DNA of 64,000 nt from DASTOB01 sp035720425 (GTDB taxonomy: Bacteria > Chloroflexota > Limnocylindria > Limnocylindrales > CSP1-4): the NCBI GenBank assembly GCA_035720425.1, contig DASTOB010000119.1, positions 1 through 64,000 of the forward strand, given 5' to 3'. This document shows positions 1 to 9,157 of this stretch, in pieces. Numbering within the stretch: the first letter of the stretch is position 1; each line of letters begins with the position of its first letter. The position numbers and the translations under genes were made by a program. The notes beneath the pieces are model-generated. The model saw only the letters and a program-made list of their open reading frames with translations. It did no database searches and was not told the DNA's origin.

Positions 1-2954
1 CGTGCCCGGACCGGGTCGCGAACGTCGCTCGACTTGTAGTCCGTGATCGTGACCCGCTCCTGACCGAGCAGCTCCAGCGTCGGCGACACGACGTCGGCCA
101 TCGCCGGCGCGCGGTCCGGCGCGTTGACCACCGCTGCGGCGGCCGGCTCGACATCCACCCGATCCCAGCGACCGCGAACCCGGTTGCCGTCCAGGCTGAA
201 CGTGAACTCGCGCTCGACGTAGGCCGGAATGACGGCGCCCGGCCGCAGCTGCTCCTCGCGGAACCGATGCAGGGCCGTCCGGCCGGCCGCCAGCCGAGCG
301 TCCTCGTGGTCACGGCTGAGGAACCCCTCGTTCGTCCAGGCGGCCTCGAACGACGCCACGAGGGCATCGTCGCTCATGACCTCCCCGCGAGCGTGTCGCC
401 GGTGGAACTCCTGGACCGCCTTGTGCAGCGCGGAGCCGTAGATGATCGAGTGGTGGGGCGCGAGCGGCACGCGGACGATGTGGGCGAACTTGTACTTGAG
501 CGGGCAGGTCAGGTAGTCGTCGACCTGGTAGAAGCTGAGCGACAGCGGCTCGTCCGACGGAATCGGCTCCGCCGCGGCGGGCTCCGCGGGACCGTCGAAC
601 CCGCGCAGGCGCTCGATCGGCCCGTTCGCCCGGGCGCCGGCGCCGGGCACGCCGGCGGTCGACGGCAGGTCCAGCGCCTCGAGCACGAACGGCGACACCC
701 GGCGCGCCCGGGCGCCGCCGTAGTCCGCGGCGTGCGACAGGATCAGCTCGTCGCGCGCCCGGGTCATGGCGACGTAGAACAGGCGCCGCTCTTCCTGGAG
801 CGCGACGTCCCCCTCCGACGCCACGGAGAGGACGAGCTCTGCCGGCATGCCGAGCGGTTCCGGTCGCGAGCGGGACGGGAACCGGTCCGCCACGAGACCC
901 GGCAGGAACACGACCGGGAACTCGAGGCCCTTGGCCTTGTGGACGGTCAGTACGGCCACCGCGTCGACGTCCGGGTCGAGGTCCGCCGTCGGCGGGTCGT
1001 CACCGGCATCGACGAGCGTCTCGAGGTGGCGTGACACGAACACCGCCCGGTCATCGGCGAGCAGGGCCGACTGTGTCCGGACGATGTCGAAGAAGCGCGC
1101 GATGTTGCCGAGTGCCTCCTCCGCCGCCGCCGACTCCGCCGCCGCGTACCGGGCGAGCAGACCGCTGTCCCGCAGGAACACGAAGAGCACCTCGCCGCCG
1201 GGCCGCTCGTGGGCGAGCTGGGCGTAGCGCCGCAGGTCCGCGACGAGCCGCCCGACCGCGGTCCTCGTCGGCGGCTGGACGCGCAGGATCCCGGGCTGGC
1301 GGTCCAGCTCCTCGAGCACGTCCCACAGCGAACGGTTGCGCCGCCGGGCCGAGTTGACGATTGCGGTCAGGTCCACCCCGCCGAGGCCGTAGACCTCCGA
1401 CGCGGCGAGCGCGTACACGTCGACGCTCGAGGCTGGGTCCGCCACCGAGCGCAGGAACGCGAGGAGGAGCCGGATCTCCGGTCGAGCGTACAGGCCGGAG
1501 GTGCCCGAAAAGCGCCACGGGACGCCGGCCACGTTGAGGCTGCGCAGGATCGGATCCGCGGCGGCGTTGGTCCGGACGAGGACCGCGTGGTCGCGGGCGT
1601 GGGCGCCGCCAGCGACGCGCCGCCCGATCTCGGCGGCGATCCAGTCCGCCTCCTCCGATCCCGTCGCGAACGCCTCGAGCCGAACCGGCCGGGCATCCGG
1701 GTCCGCCCGCTCCGCCCGGAGACGCTTCGAGACCCCGCTCCGGACCTCCAGGCGGTCCGGGTCATTGAACCGGACGAGCCGATACGCCGACTCGAGGATC
1801 GGTGCAAGCGAGCGGTAGTTCCGGCGCAGGACGACGACTCGCGCCCGCTTGTAGCGCTCCTGGAACTCGAGGATGTTGCTCATCGCCGCGCCGCGGAACG
1901 TGTAGATCGACTGGTCGTCGTCCCCGACGACGGTGACGTTGCGATGGCGCTGGGCGATGATCGCGACGAGCTCTGCCTGTGCCCGGTTCGTGTCCTGGAA
2001 CTCGTCGACGAGCACATACCGGAACCGCCGTTGGACCGCGTCGCGTGCGGCCGGGGATTCGCGCAGAAGGCGAAGTGCGAGGTTGACCTGGTCGCCGAAG
2101 TCGATGAACGCGTTCGCGGCGAGGAGCTCCTGGTAGCGCGCGTAGGCGTGCGCGAGCTCCGCCTGGCGCCGGGCGCGCTCGACGAGCGCCTCGGCGGAAG
2201 GATCCGCCGCCGCGTCGACCTGGTCGTCGCCCTCGTCCGGCGCCCGGGCGGCGGCGAGGACGGCCGCCGCCTCGCGACCGAGCCGGTCCGCGTGGGCAAG
2301 GTACTCCGCCGGCGCGATGTCCTCGTCCTTGCAGCGGCTGAACAGCGTGGCCAGCGCACCGAGGAAGCGGGTGGGATCGCCGAGCGGCCGGTACTCGTCG
2401 AGGGCCAGCTCGAAGAGGTGCTCGCGAAGGAAGATGACGACCTCCGGACGGGACAGCACCCGGACGTCCGTCGGCAGGCCGAGCTCCAGCGCATGCTCCC
2501 GGACGAGCCGGTCCCCGAATGCATGGAACGTCGCGATCGCGGAATCCGTGTAGCCGTAGGGGACGAGCTGGTCCACCCGGACCTGCATTTCCTCGGCGGC
2601 CTTGTCCGTGAACGTGAGGGCCAGGATCTCCGATGGCCGCGCCCGCCGGGTCGCGATGAGCCAGGCGATCCGACGAGAGATGACCTGGGTCTTGCCGGTG
2701 CCCGCTCCCGCGACGACGAGGAGCGGGCCGTCGCCATGGGTGACCGCCCGGAGCTGCTCCGGGTTGAGGCCGTCGAGCAGCGCCCGGACACCCGCCGGCG
2801 TCCCGTCCGCGACGGTCGCGCCGGCGGGCGGCGGACTGACGGCGAGCTCGAAACCATCCCACACCGGGAGCTGGTCGAGCGGCGACGGCTCGCGGCGCCC
2901 GCGCGCGGCAACGCGGCTCATGTCGATGAGTGGGAGGTCGAGATCGGGCGACAT
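1..2954 (-). CDS. UvrD/PcrA-type SF1 helicase with C-terminal RecB-like nuclease region (partial)
   Basis: A 3'-5' DNA helicase of the UvrD/PcrA/AdnB class, acting in repair and recombination. Reading from the ATG at 2954 gives about 984 codons before the window edge, so the C-terminus is missing. The SF1 motifs appear in order: Walker A GAGTGKT (Lys88), the LTFTDKAAEEM block, VDEFQDTN near residue 316, GDDDQSIYTFRGA, RNYRS, TVHKAKGLEF near 671 and MTRARDE near 728. After about residue 830 the protein runs into a region like the PD-(D/E)XK nuclease of AddB/RecB, ending in TDYKSS near residue 971; this would supply the catalytic Asp and Lys. Family knowledge suggests a helicase-nuclease rather than plain UvrD, perhaps with a partner gene outside the window. 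The start is the first ATG before the conserved NPEQ/GAGTGKT region. Confidence 0.9.
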   Translation of the reverse strand, partial: MSPDLDLPLIDMSRVAARGRREPSPLDQLPVWDGFELAVSPPPAGATVADGTPAGVRALLDGLNPEQLRAVTHGDGPLLVVAGAGTGKTQVISRRIAWLIATRRARPSEILALTFTDKAAEEMQVRVDQLVPYGYTDSAIATFHAFGDRLVREHALELGLPTDVRVLSRPEVVIFLREHLFELALDEYRPLGDPTRFLGALATLFSRCKDEDIAPAEYLAHADRLGREAAAVLAAARAPDEGDDQVDAAADPSAEALVERARRQAELAHAYARYQELLAANAFIDFGDQVNLALRLLRESPAARDAVQRRFRYVLVDEFQDTNRAQAELVAIIAQRHRNVTVVGDDDQSIYTFRGAAMSNILEFQERYKRARVVVLRRNYRSLAPILESAYRLVRFNDPDRLEVRSGVSKRLRAERADPDARPVRLEAFATGSEEADWIAAEIGRRVAGGAHARDHAVLVRTNAAADPILRSLNVAGVPWRFSGTSGLYARPEIRLLLAFLRSVADPASSVDVYALAASEVYGLGGVDLTAIVNSARRRNRSLWDVLEELDRQPGILRVQPPTRTAVGRLVADLRRYAQLAHERPGGEVLFVFLRDSGLLARYAAAESAAAEEALGNIARFFDIVRTQSALLADDRAVFVSRHLETLVDAGDDPPTADLDPDVDAVAVLTVHKAKGLEFPVVFLPGLVADRFPSRSRPEPLGMPAELVLSVASEGDVALQEERRLFYVAMTRARDELILSHAADYGGARARRVSPFVLEALDLPSTAGVPGAGARANGPIERLRGFDGPAEPAAAEPIPSDEPLSLSFYQVDDYLTCPLKYKFAHIVRVPLAPHHSIIYGSALHKAVQEFHRRHARGEVMSDDALVASFEAAWTNEGFLSRDHEDARLAAGRTALHRFREEQLRPGAVIPAYVEREFTFSLDGNRVRGRWDRVDVEPAAAAVVNAPDRAPAMADVVSPTLELLGQERVTITDYKSSDVRDPVRA

Positions 2955-2991
2955 GGGTGGAGCATCGCCGTCCCGCGTGTCACCTAGCCTG

Positions 2992-3561
2992 TCAGGCCGA
3001 GCGCATCCGATCGACCGGCGCGGCGAGGGCGAGCCTGAGTGCCTCCGCCTCCTCGGCCGACAGGCTCGCCTCCGACCGGCCACCGGTCACCGCCTTCGCG
3101 AACATGCGCGTCCCGCCCCGCGCGTGGAGGCTGCTCAGGACGAACCCATCGCCGCCCGCGTCGAGCACGGCAATGGCGAACGATTGGTTGCCGCCGGTGT
3201 CCTCGAACGGATTGAATCGAACGAGGCCGACCCGCTGGAAGGCACGGCGCGCGTTGGCCTCGAGAACCGCCGACCGCGCGGCCAGCTCATCGAGCTCGCG
3301 CGCCACCGCGAACACCTTGTCGAGGTGCGCATCGAGGACCGCCTCGAGGCTCTCACCGTCCGTACCACGGGTGATGCCGTCGAGTCGGCGCCCGACGCGG
3401 CCGAGTCGCCGTCCCTGGACGGCGATCACGAGAAGGAGGAGCAGAACGGCGACGATGAGACCGACGATCGCGAGGCCGACATACGGCTCGACTGCGGCGT
3501 TGAGATCGATCGTCGTGGTCCTCCGGCTCCGGTCGCCCGAGTCTAGCAGGCGCCACTTCAC
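2992..3561 (-). CDS. DUF4446 family membrane-anchored protein
   Basis: A 189-residue protein of unknown function matching the DUF4446 pattern known from Firmicutes and Chloroflexota. One membrane segment lies at about residues 27-48 (GLAIVGLIVAVLLLLLVIAV). A basic and coiled stretch follows (residues 50-105, rich in Arg, Leu, Glu), then the conserved globular end with VRFNPFEDTGGNQSFAIA and a LDAGGDGFVLSSLH stretch around residues 113-145. The membrane segment near the N-terminus suggests a mostly cytoplasmic or coiled domain anchored at the membrane. It sits 37 bp upstream of the helicase start on the same strand, so the two may be co-transcribed. No catalytic motif is evident. In several phyla members lie near ParB or chromosome-segregation genes, but nothing here shows such a link. 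Confidence 0.8.
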   Translation of the reverse strand: MKWRLLDSGDRSRRTTTIDLNAAVEPYVGLAIVGLIVAVLLLLLVIAVQGRRLGRVGRRLDGITRGTDGESLEAVLDAHLDKVFAVARELDELAARSAVLEANARRAFQRVGLVRFNPFEDTGGNQSFAIAVLDAGGDGFVLSSLHARGGTRMFAKAVTGGRSEASLSAEEAEALRLALAAPVDRMRSA

Positions 3562-3642
3562 CGGGACTCACCCGGACCTTCCGCGGGGCCCGATGCTATC
3601 CTCACCGCCGGTACCCGCCCTGTTTGGAGGACCCTCCGCCCG

Positions 3643-4053
3643 ATGGCCAAGCGCGTTCGTGGCTCGAATCGGCCGCCCGGTCGGCGACCGGCAGCCCGGC
3701 CGGCCCGCCCCGCCGGCCCCCGCTCGTCGGCCGCCCCGACGTCGGCTTCGCCGTCGGCCGCCCCGGTCGCCCCGGCATCCCTCACGCCGGACGAGGAGGC
3801 GCGCGCGGCGGAGCTCGAGGCCCGGATCGTGGCCGAGGAGCGCGCGGCGGAGGAGGCGCAGCGACGGAGTCGGGCGCGCGGTCGGACCATCGAGGGCGGT
3901 CGATCCGCGGAGCCGCTCGGTGTGCGTGCCGCCGCGGAGTACGCCTACGTCCGTCGTGACGTCATCCGGATCGCCCGCATCGGCGGTGTGCTCCTCGGCG
4001 TCCTCGCCGTCCTTCACGTCCTCATCAACGTCACCGGCACGATCTCGATCTGA
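3643..4053 (+). CDS. Small hypothetical protein, disordered N-terminus and C-terminal membrane anchor
   Basis: A 136-residue protein I do not recognise. Residues 1-50 are basic and rich in Pro, Ala and Arg (likely disordered). Residues 50-85 are Glu/Ala/Arg-rich and probably helical (two EEARAAE-like turns). One hydrophobic segment closes the protein (about 111-134, RIGGVLLGVLAVLHVLINVTG). The topology looks like a tail-anchored or single-pass protein. A GGAGG lies about 13 bases before the ATG, a little far but usable. The gene is 36 bp upstream of rarA on the same strand and opposite to the DUF4446 gene. Base composition matches the neighbours. Reality as a gene is supported by the clean start context, the amphipathic/hydrophobic pattern and the absence of a better frame. 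Confidence 0.6.
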   Translation: MAKRVRGSNRPPGRRPAARPARPAGPRSSAAPTSASPSAAPVAPASLTPDEEARAAELEARIVAEERAAEEAQRRSRARGRTIEGGRSAEPLGVRAAAEYAYVRRDVIRIARIGGVLLGVLAVLHVLINVTGTISI

Positions 4054-4089
4054 CCGCGGCCCGCCCGGCGCGGCGCTACCATCTCGGGG

Positions 4090-5613
4090 ATGCCAGCCCG
4101 GCGCTCCCCCGCCAGACCGGCCGGCGCCCGGCCGGAGGCCCTGTTCCAGCCGCCGCCGGAGCGCCAGCCGCTCGCGGCCCGGATGCGCCCGCGCACGCTC
4201 GACGAATTCGTCGGCCAGGAGCATCTCGTCGGTGAGCGCGGCCCGCTTCGCCGGAGCATCGCCCGCGGTCATCTCGGCTCACTCCTCCTGTGGGGACCGC
4301 CGGGCACCGGCAAGACGAGCCTGGCCCGCCTGCTCGCGGCCGCCGTCGGCGCCCACTTCACGACGCTGTCGGCCGTCATGTCCGGCGTCGCGGACGTGCG
4401 CGCGACGATCGCCGAGGCGCAGGAGCGGCTCGCGCTCCACGGCTCGCGCTCGGTCCTCTTCCTCGACGAGATCCACCGCTTCAACAAGGCTCAGCAGGAT
4501 GCCCTCCTGCCGCACGTCGAGGACGGCACGGTCACCCTGATCGGCGCGACGACGGAGAATCCGTACTTCGAGGTCAACGCCGCGCTCCTGTCGCGGATGC
4601 GCGTGTGGCGGCTCGAGCCGTTGACCGACGACGACGTCGCGATCGTCGTCCGGCGTGCCCTGGCCGACGAGGAACGGGGCCTGGCCGGATCATTGGGTCC
4701 GAGCGGCGGCGTGGCCCTCGCCGACGACGCGTTCGAACACCTCGTGTCGCTCGCCGGCGGCGACGCCCGCGCGGCGCTCAACGTGCTCGAGGGCGCGACC
4801 GCGCTGGCCGAATCGGAGGACGTCCGCGACGGCGACGGCCGCGTCGCCCCACGCCTGGCCGACATCGAGACCGCCGCCCAGCAGCGCGTCCTCGCGTACG
4901 ACCGGGCGGGCGACGGCCACTACGACACCGCGTCGGCGTTCATCAAGAGCCTGCGCGGCAACGACCCGGACGCCGCGCTGTACTGGCTGGCCACGATGAT
5001 CGCGGCCGGCGAGGACCCGAAGTTCATCGCCCGCCGGCTCATCATCAGCGCGAGCGAGGACGTCGGCAACGCCGACCCGCGGGCGCTCCAGGTCGCGGTG
5101 GCCGCCGCCCATGCCCTCGACTGGATCGGCCTGCCGGAGGCGCAGTACGCGCTCGCCCAGGCGACCACCTATATCGCCACGGCTCCGAAGTCGAATCGCT
5201 CCGGGCAGGCCTACTTCGCGGCGGCCGGCGATCTCGAGACGCGCGGCGCCCTGCCGGTCCCGCTGCACCTGCGCAACGCCGCCCACCGGGGCATGAAGCA
5301 GCACGGGATCGGGGTGGGCTACCGCTACCCGCACGACTTCGAGGGCGCCGACGTCGAGCAGCAGTACCTGCCCGACGAACTGGCCGGGCGGCGCTACTAC
5401 CTGCCGACGGACCAGGGCTACGAGGCGACGCTCGCGGCCCGGATGGCGAGCCGCGCGGAGGCCCGGGAACACGCACGCGCTGCCGGCCGGACGCCGCGCA
5501 GCCGCCAACCCGCTCCGGACGCGGGCCACGGTGCCAGCGGCGGGATCATGCGCCGTCGCGAGGAGAGCCGGAAGCAGCTCGCTGAGACCGAGCAGCAGGA
5601 CGCCGAGACCTGA
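4090..5613 (+). CDS. rarA: Replication-associated recombination protein RarA (MgsA)
   Basis: A 507-residue AAA+ ATPase of the RarA/MgsA/WRNIP1 family, acting at stalled replication forks together with single-strand binding protein and RecA. Walker A GPPGTGKTS is at residues 69-77. Walker B with its sensor stretch SVLFLDEIHRFNKAQQDALL is at 121-140, followed by the family-typical GATTENPYFEVN. The C-terminal tetramerisation part contains FIKSLRGNDPDAALYWLA and the basic RRLIISASEDVGNADP block, both diagnostic. The N-terminal RMRPRTLDEFVGQEHL also fits. The last 50 residues are a low-complexity charged tail (EAREHARAAGRTPRSR) longer than in E. coli RarA. The ATG follows the upstream small gene by 36 bp. 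Downstream, murJ starts 49 bp after the stop on the same strand. Confidence 0.95.
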   Translation: MPARRSPARPAGARPEALFQPPPERQPLAARMRPRTLDEFVGQEHLVGERGPLRRSIARGHLGSLLLWGPPGTGKTSLARLLAAAVGAHFTTLSAVMSGVADVRATIAEAQERLALHGSRSVLFLDEIHRFNKAQQDALLPHVEDGTVTLIGATTENPYFEVNAALLSRMRVWRLEPLTDDDVAIVVRRALADEERGLAGSLGPSGGVALADDAFEHLVSLAGGDARAALNVLEGATALAESEDVRDGDGRVAPRLADIETAAQQRVLAYDRAGDGHYDTASAFIKSLRGNDPDAALYWLATMIAAGEDPKFIARRLIISASEDVGNADPRALQVAVAAAHALDWIGLPEAQYALAQATTYIATAPKSNRSGQAYFAAAGDLETRGALPVPLHLRNAAHRGMKQHGIGVGYRYPHDFEGADVEQQYLPDELAGRRYYLPTDQGYEATLAARMASRAEAREHARAAGRTPRSRQPAPDAGHGASGGIMRRREESRKQLAETEQQDAET

Positions 5614-5662
5614 GCCGCGCGTCGCCGTCGCGTTGCGCCGTCGTCGAACGTCTGGGCCGGCG

Positions 5663-7000
5663 ATGAACCGCCTGCGTCCCCTCGTCGCCCGTTTCCTGCC
5701 GCGCGGCGCGCTCGTGCTGTCCGTGCTCACCTTCGCGAGCTACGGCATGGGGTTGATTCGCGATCGCCTGCTGACCCAGACGTTCGGCGCGGGCGGCGAG
5801 CTCGACGCGTACAACGCCGCGTTCATCCTGCCGGAGCTCACCCTCCGGGTCATCGTGGCGAGCGGGCTCGCCGCGCCGTTCATCCCGATCTTCGCCCGGC
5901 TCCGGCACGAGGACGGCGACGCGGCCCGGAACTTCGGGCAGACGATCCTCACCCTGGCCGTCCTCGCGATGGGCGTGAGCGCCGCCGTCCTGTTCGTCGT
6001 CGCGCCGGCCACGGTCGAGTTCGTCGCTCCGGGCTTCGCTCCCGCCGAACGCGAACTCTACGTGTCGCTCTTCCGGGTCATGTGCATCACCCCGGTGATC
6101 TTCGCCGCCTCGATCGCGCTCGGCGAGATCCTCATCGCGGAGCGCCGCTTCGTGCCGTACGGCCTCGCCCCGATCCTGTACAACGGCGGGCTCGCTGCGG
6201 GAACGCTCCTGCTGAGCGACGGGCTCGGCATCTTCGGTCCCGCCGTCGGGGCGGTCTTCGGCGCGCTCCTCCACCTCGGCATCCGGGTGTGGGGCATCCG
6301 CCGGGCGGGCTTCCCGATTCGGCCGCGGCTGCACGTTCGAACGGCGGCGATCCGCGAGTTCTTCGTGCTCATGCTGCCCAAGACGGGCAGCAGCCCGATC
6401 GAGCCCCTCACGTACCTGTTCTTCACGAACGTCGCGTCGACCCTCGCCGCGGGCAGCGTCGCAGTCGTCAATCTCGCCCAGAACTTCCAGGCCCTGCCGG
6501 TCAGCCTGATCGGCGTCGCCTTCTCGCTGGCGGCGTTCCCGGCGCTGTCCGCGGCCCACGCCGCCGGCGATCGCAGGGCGTTCACCCGCACGCTCGCCAC
6601 GAACCTCGTATCGATCACCTCGCTGACCGTCGCCGCGGCGGTCGGGCTGTACGTCGTCGGTGGGTTCGCCGTGGGCCTCCTGTTCGGCGGAGGGCGGTTC
6701 GACGACGACGCGGTCGCCCGCACCGCGCTGGTCCTCGGCGCGTTCGCCCTGTCGGTCCCGTTCGAGAGCGTCGGACACCTGCTCAGCCGGGCGATCTACG
6801 CGACCCGCCACACGCTCCTCCAGGTGGTCGCCTCGCTCGTCGGCTTCGCGGTCATGCTCGTCGTGACGCCGGCCTTCCTCGGCCAGCTCGACATCGTGGC
6901 GATCCCGCTCGGCTTCGCGCTCGGTAGCGCGGTCAAGGCGGCGATCCTCGTCGTCGTCCTCGTGCCGCGGATCCGGGCGATCCGGCCCGTGGCCGCGTGA
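5663..7000 (+). CDS. murJ: Lipid II flippase MurJ (MviN)
   Basis: A 445-residue polytopic membrane protein of the MOP superfamily that moves lipid II across the cytoplasmic membrane for peptidoglycan synthesis. The start MNRLRPLVARFLPRGAL leads directly into the conserved first helix and SYGMGLIRDRLLTQTFGAGGELDAYNAAF, which carries the Arg-Asp and aspartate-rich loop typical of MurJ. The block FFTNVASTLAAGSVAVVNLA, then LPVSLIGVAFSLAAFPALS, matches the central helices, and the late FALSVPFESVGHLLSRAIYATRHT is also characteristic. Hydrophobicity suggests about 13-14 membrane segments. An in-frame extension upstream (from about 5531) overlaps rarA and is Arg/Ser-rich nonsense, so ATG 5663 is preferred. 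It ends 18 bp from the convergent C39-like peptidase gene. Confidence 0.93.
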   Translation: MNRLRPLVARFLPRGALVLSVLTFASYGMGLIRDRLLTQTFGAGGELDAYNAAFILPELTLRVIVASGLAAPFIPIFARLRHEDGDAARNFGQTILTLAVLAMGVSAAVLFVVAPATVEFVAPGFAPAERELYVSLFRVMCITPVIFAASIALGEILIAERRFVPYGLAPILYNGGLAAGTLLLSDGLGIFGPAVGAVFGALLHLGIRVWGIRRAGFPIRPRLHVRTAAIREFFVLMLPKTGSSPIEPLTYLFFTNVASTLAAGSVAVVNLAQNFQALPVSLIGVAFSLAAFPALSAAHAAGDRRAFTRTLATNLVSITSLTVAAAVGLYVVGGFAVGLLFGGGRFDDDAVARTALVLGAFALSVPFESVGHLLSRAIYATRHTLLQVVASLVGFAVMLVVTPAFLGQLDIVAIPLGFALGSAVKAAILVVVLVPRIRAIRPVAA

Positions 7001-7018
7001 CGTCCCGGACGCGACGGG

Positions 7019-7948
7019 TCAGCCGGCGGCGACCGGGATCGTCGGCACGACGATGATGAACTTCCCATCGCGGTCCGGGTAGCGGCCCTCCGGCCGCTTC
7101 CAGGGCAGGAAGTTGCGGTCCATCTCCGCCCGATCCTGGAACGTCCCGGCCGGGTCCGACGGGCCCCAGATGCTCGACACCCGCGGGTACCACGGATCGA
7201 GGATGTACGTGCCGCTGATCGACGCGTCCGGGAAGATCGCCGGGTCCGCATCGGCCCGATAACCGGTCATCACCCACGTGTGCGCGCCGCGCCAGGTGAG
7301 CAGGACCACCGGAGCCCCGGTGCGCGAGATCGCGACCGCGGCGCCGCGCAGGGCGTCGTCGCGCGTGCCGTACGCGTGGATCTCGTAGCCCGGCGCACCG
7401 TATGCCTCGAGGGCGAGCGCGATCGCGGCCGGCCCCCATCCGCCGTTGTGGCTGTCCTCCCACGCCTCCCACTCGTCGACCCGGCCGGCCAGCTCGCGCT
7501 GGAACGCCTCCGACGTGTCGGCCAGCCCGAGCACGGCGAGGGTCATCTGGGTGCCCGCCGGAGCGCACCACTCGCTGTCGGCCTGCGACGCGAAGAACAC
7601 CTCGGGGGCGCTGAGCAGATCGACGTCGACCGGAACCCGGGCGGGGGTCGGAACCGGGGTGGGCTCTGCGGTCGGCCCGGCCGACGGGTCGACCGACCCG
7701 GTCGGCGTCGGGCGTGGCGTGGGGGTCGCGGTCGGTGCGGGTGGCGGGGTCACCGTGACCGTCGGTCGAGTGGGCCGATCCGGCGGCGGATCGAGGAACA
7801 GCTCAATCCGGGCGACGAGGTTCTCGAACCGCTCCCCCGCCCCGAACGCGTTGGTCACGACCGCGCCGAAGGACAGGACGGCTCCGAGCGAGGCGGCGAC
7901 GATGAGCAACCCGACGACGCGGGCCACCCGGCGGCGGGTCGCGTTCAT
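7019..7948 (-). CDS. Membrane-anchored or secreted C39-like papain-fold peptidase
   Basis: A 309-residue protein with an N-terminal membrane segment (residues 9-33, signal anchor), a Pro/Thr-rich spacer (about 55-105, repeats of TPTP) and a C-terminal domain of the Peptidase_C39_2 type. The likely catalytic Cys sits in DSEWCAPAGTQM (about residue 130), the His in RGAHTWVMTGY (about 222) and an Asp in YILDPWYP (about 252), giving a papain-like Cys-His-Asp order. The domain would lie outside the cell behind the spacer. Related proteins are extracytoplasmic cysteine peptidases with unknown substrates; there is no bacteriocin transporter or leader peptide nearby, so a bacteriocin-processing role is not supported. 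The gene is convergent with murJ and divergent from ldh across a 110-bp gap. Confidence 0.82.
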   Translation of the reverse strand: MNATRRRVARVVGLLIVAASLGAVLSFGAVVTNAFGAGERFENLVARIELFLDPPPDRPTRPTVTVTPPPAPTATPTPRPTPTGSVDPSAGPTAEPTPVPTPARVPVDVDLLSAPEVFFASQADSEWCAPAGTQMTLAVLGLADTSEAFQRELAGRVDEWEAWEDSHNGGWGPAAIALALEAYGAPGYEIHAYGTRDDALRGAAVAISRTGAPVVLLTWRGAHTWVMTGYRADADPAIFPDASISGTYILDPWYPRVSSIWGPSDPAGTFQDRAEMDRNFLPWKRPEGRYPDRDGKFIIVVPTIPVAAG

Positions 7949-8058
7949 CGAGCGGATGATCGCACCTCTCGCGGATTCGACTCGTTCATCAGTCGTCTGG
8001 ACGAACGGCGGGAGCCCCGTGCGACGCGCGGCACCCCGGACTTCGGTACGCTCACCGG

Positions 8059-9027
8059 GTGACCCCGGATGCGTCCCCCGCCCACCCGTCCCGCGTCGTC
8101 GTCGTGGGCGCCGGGCACGTCGGTGCCTCTTTCGCCTACGCCCTCGTCCTGTCCGGACTCGCCTCGGAGATCGTTCTCATCGACGCGGATCGTCGACGCG
8201 CCGAGGGCGAGGCGATGGACCTCGCCCACGCCGTGCCGTTCGCCAAGCCGGCCCGGATCTGGGACGGCGACTATCCCGACTGCACCGGCGCGGCGGTCAC
8301 GGTCATCGCGGCCGGCGGCAGCCAGCGGCCGGGCGAGAGGCGGCTCGACCTCGCCCGCCGGAACGCGGCGATTGCGGCGTCGATCGCGCGGCAGGTCGGC
8401 GAGGCCAACCCGGACGGGATCATCCTCGTGGCGACGAATCCGGTCGACGTGCTCGCCCACGTCGCGTGGCGGTCGTCCGGCCTGCCCGCGGAGCGGGTCA
8501 TCGGCTCCGGCACGATCCTCGACACCGCTCGCTTTCGCTGGCTCCTGTCGGATCACCTGCGAGTCGATCCGCGCTCCGTTCACGGCTTCGTCATCGGTGA
8601 GCACGGCGACTCGGAGGTGCCCGTGTGGAGCTCCGCGAACATCGCCGGTATGCGCATCCCGGATTTCTGCGCCGCGAACGGTATCCCGTTCGACGCGTCG
8701 ATCGTGCACGGCATCGACGCCCGGACGCGAGAGGCGGCATACGAGATCATCGAGCGCAAGGGCGCGACGTACTACGCGGTCGGGGCCGGGCTGCTGCGCA
8801 TCGTCGAGGCGATCCTTCGGGATCAGCGCACGGTGCTCTCGGTCAGCGCGCTGACCCGCGGTGTCCACGGCATCGAGGACGTCTACCTGTCGCTGCCGGC
8901 GATCGTCGGGCGGCGAGGCGTCGAGCGAGTGCTCCAGCTCGACCTGTCGGTCGTCGAGGCGGCCGCGCTGCGGCGGTCCGCGGAGGTCCTGCGCGCGGCG
9001 CTCGATGGGCTGCCGGCGCCGGCCTGA
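8059..9027 (+). CDS. ldh: L-lactate dehydrogenase
   Basis: A 322-residue NAD-dependent enzyme interconverting pyruvate and L-lactate. The Rossmann motif VVVVGAGHVG is at residues 13-22. The substrate loop reads GGSQRPGERRLDL, with Gln89 at the position that favours lactate over malate (Arg there would mean malate dehydrogenase). Catalytic Asp155 and Arg158 are in GTILDTARFR, and the catalytic His182 in GEHGDSEVP. NPVDVLAHV is also canonical. The start is GTG, 110 bp from the divergent peptidase gene; translation from GTG gives a nine-residue lead before the first strand, normal for the family. It ends 126 bp before the aminotransferase cluster, with no obvious terminator between them. Confidence 0.95.
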   Translation: MTPDASPAHPSRVVVVGAGHVGASFAYALVLSGLASEIVLIDADRRRAEGEAMDLAHAVPFAKPARIWDGDYPDCTGAAVTVIAAGGSQRPGERRLDLARRNAAIAASIARQVGEANPDGIILVATNPVDVLAHVAWRSSGLPAERVIGSGTILDTARFRWLLSDHLRVDPRSVHGFVIGEHGDSEVPVWSSANIAGMRIPDFCAANGIPFDASIVHGIDARTREAAYEIIERKGATYYAVGAGLLRIVEAILRDQRTVLSVSALTRGVHGIEDVYLSLPAIVGRRGVERVLQLDLSVVEAAALRRSAEVLRAALDGLPAPA

Positions 9028-9118
9028 CGCGGTCCACGCCTCCGGGTTACGGCCGTCCACGTCGCCGGGTCGAAGATTGACGGCGCCCCGCTGACGAGAT
9101 GCCGTCCCTCGTGCGACC

Positions 9119-9157
9119 ATGGCGAGCGCCCGCCGCCGCCTGCAGGAGATCCCGTGA
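9119..9157 (+). other. Possible 12-codon minicistron overlapping the aminotransferase start
   Basis: An ATG at 9119 opens a 12-codon frame encoding MASARRRLQEIP whose TGA overlaps the GTG start of the aminotransferase in a GTGA arrangement. It carries three consecutive Arg codons (all CGC) and contains the GGAG that would serve as ribosome binding site of the next gene. It may couple translation to the downstream gene. There is no independent evidence of expression, and such short frames occur by chance. Confidence 0.25.

Noticed and set aside
1209..2987. Long open frame antisense to the helicase (592 codons), and similarly long antisense frames at about 9822-12083, 13355-15211, 21640-23859, 24300-26288 and 61616-63655.
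   Set aside because: They lie opposite genes with clear protein motifs, have Arg/Pro/Gly-rich translations without family signatures and arise from GC-rich third positions. I treat them as shadows.
7019..7948. A bacteriocin-maturation system around the C39-like peptidase.
   Set aside because: No ABC transporter fusion, leader-peptide gene or immunity gene is nearby; only the fold is C39-like.
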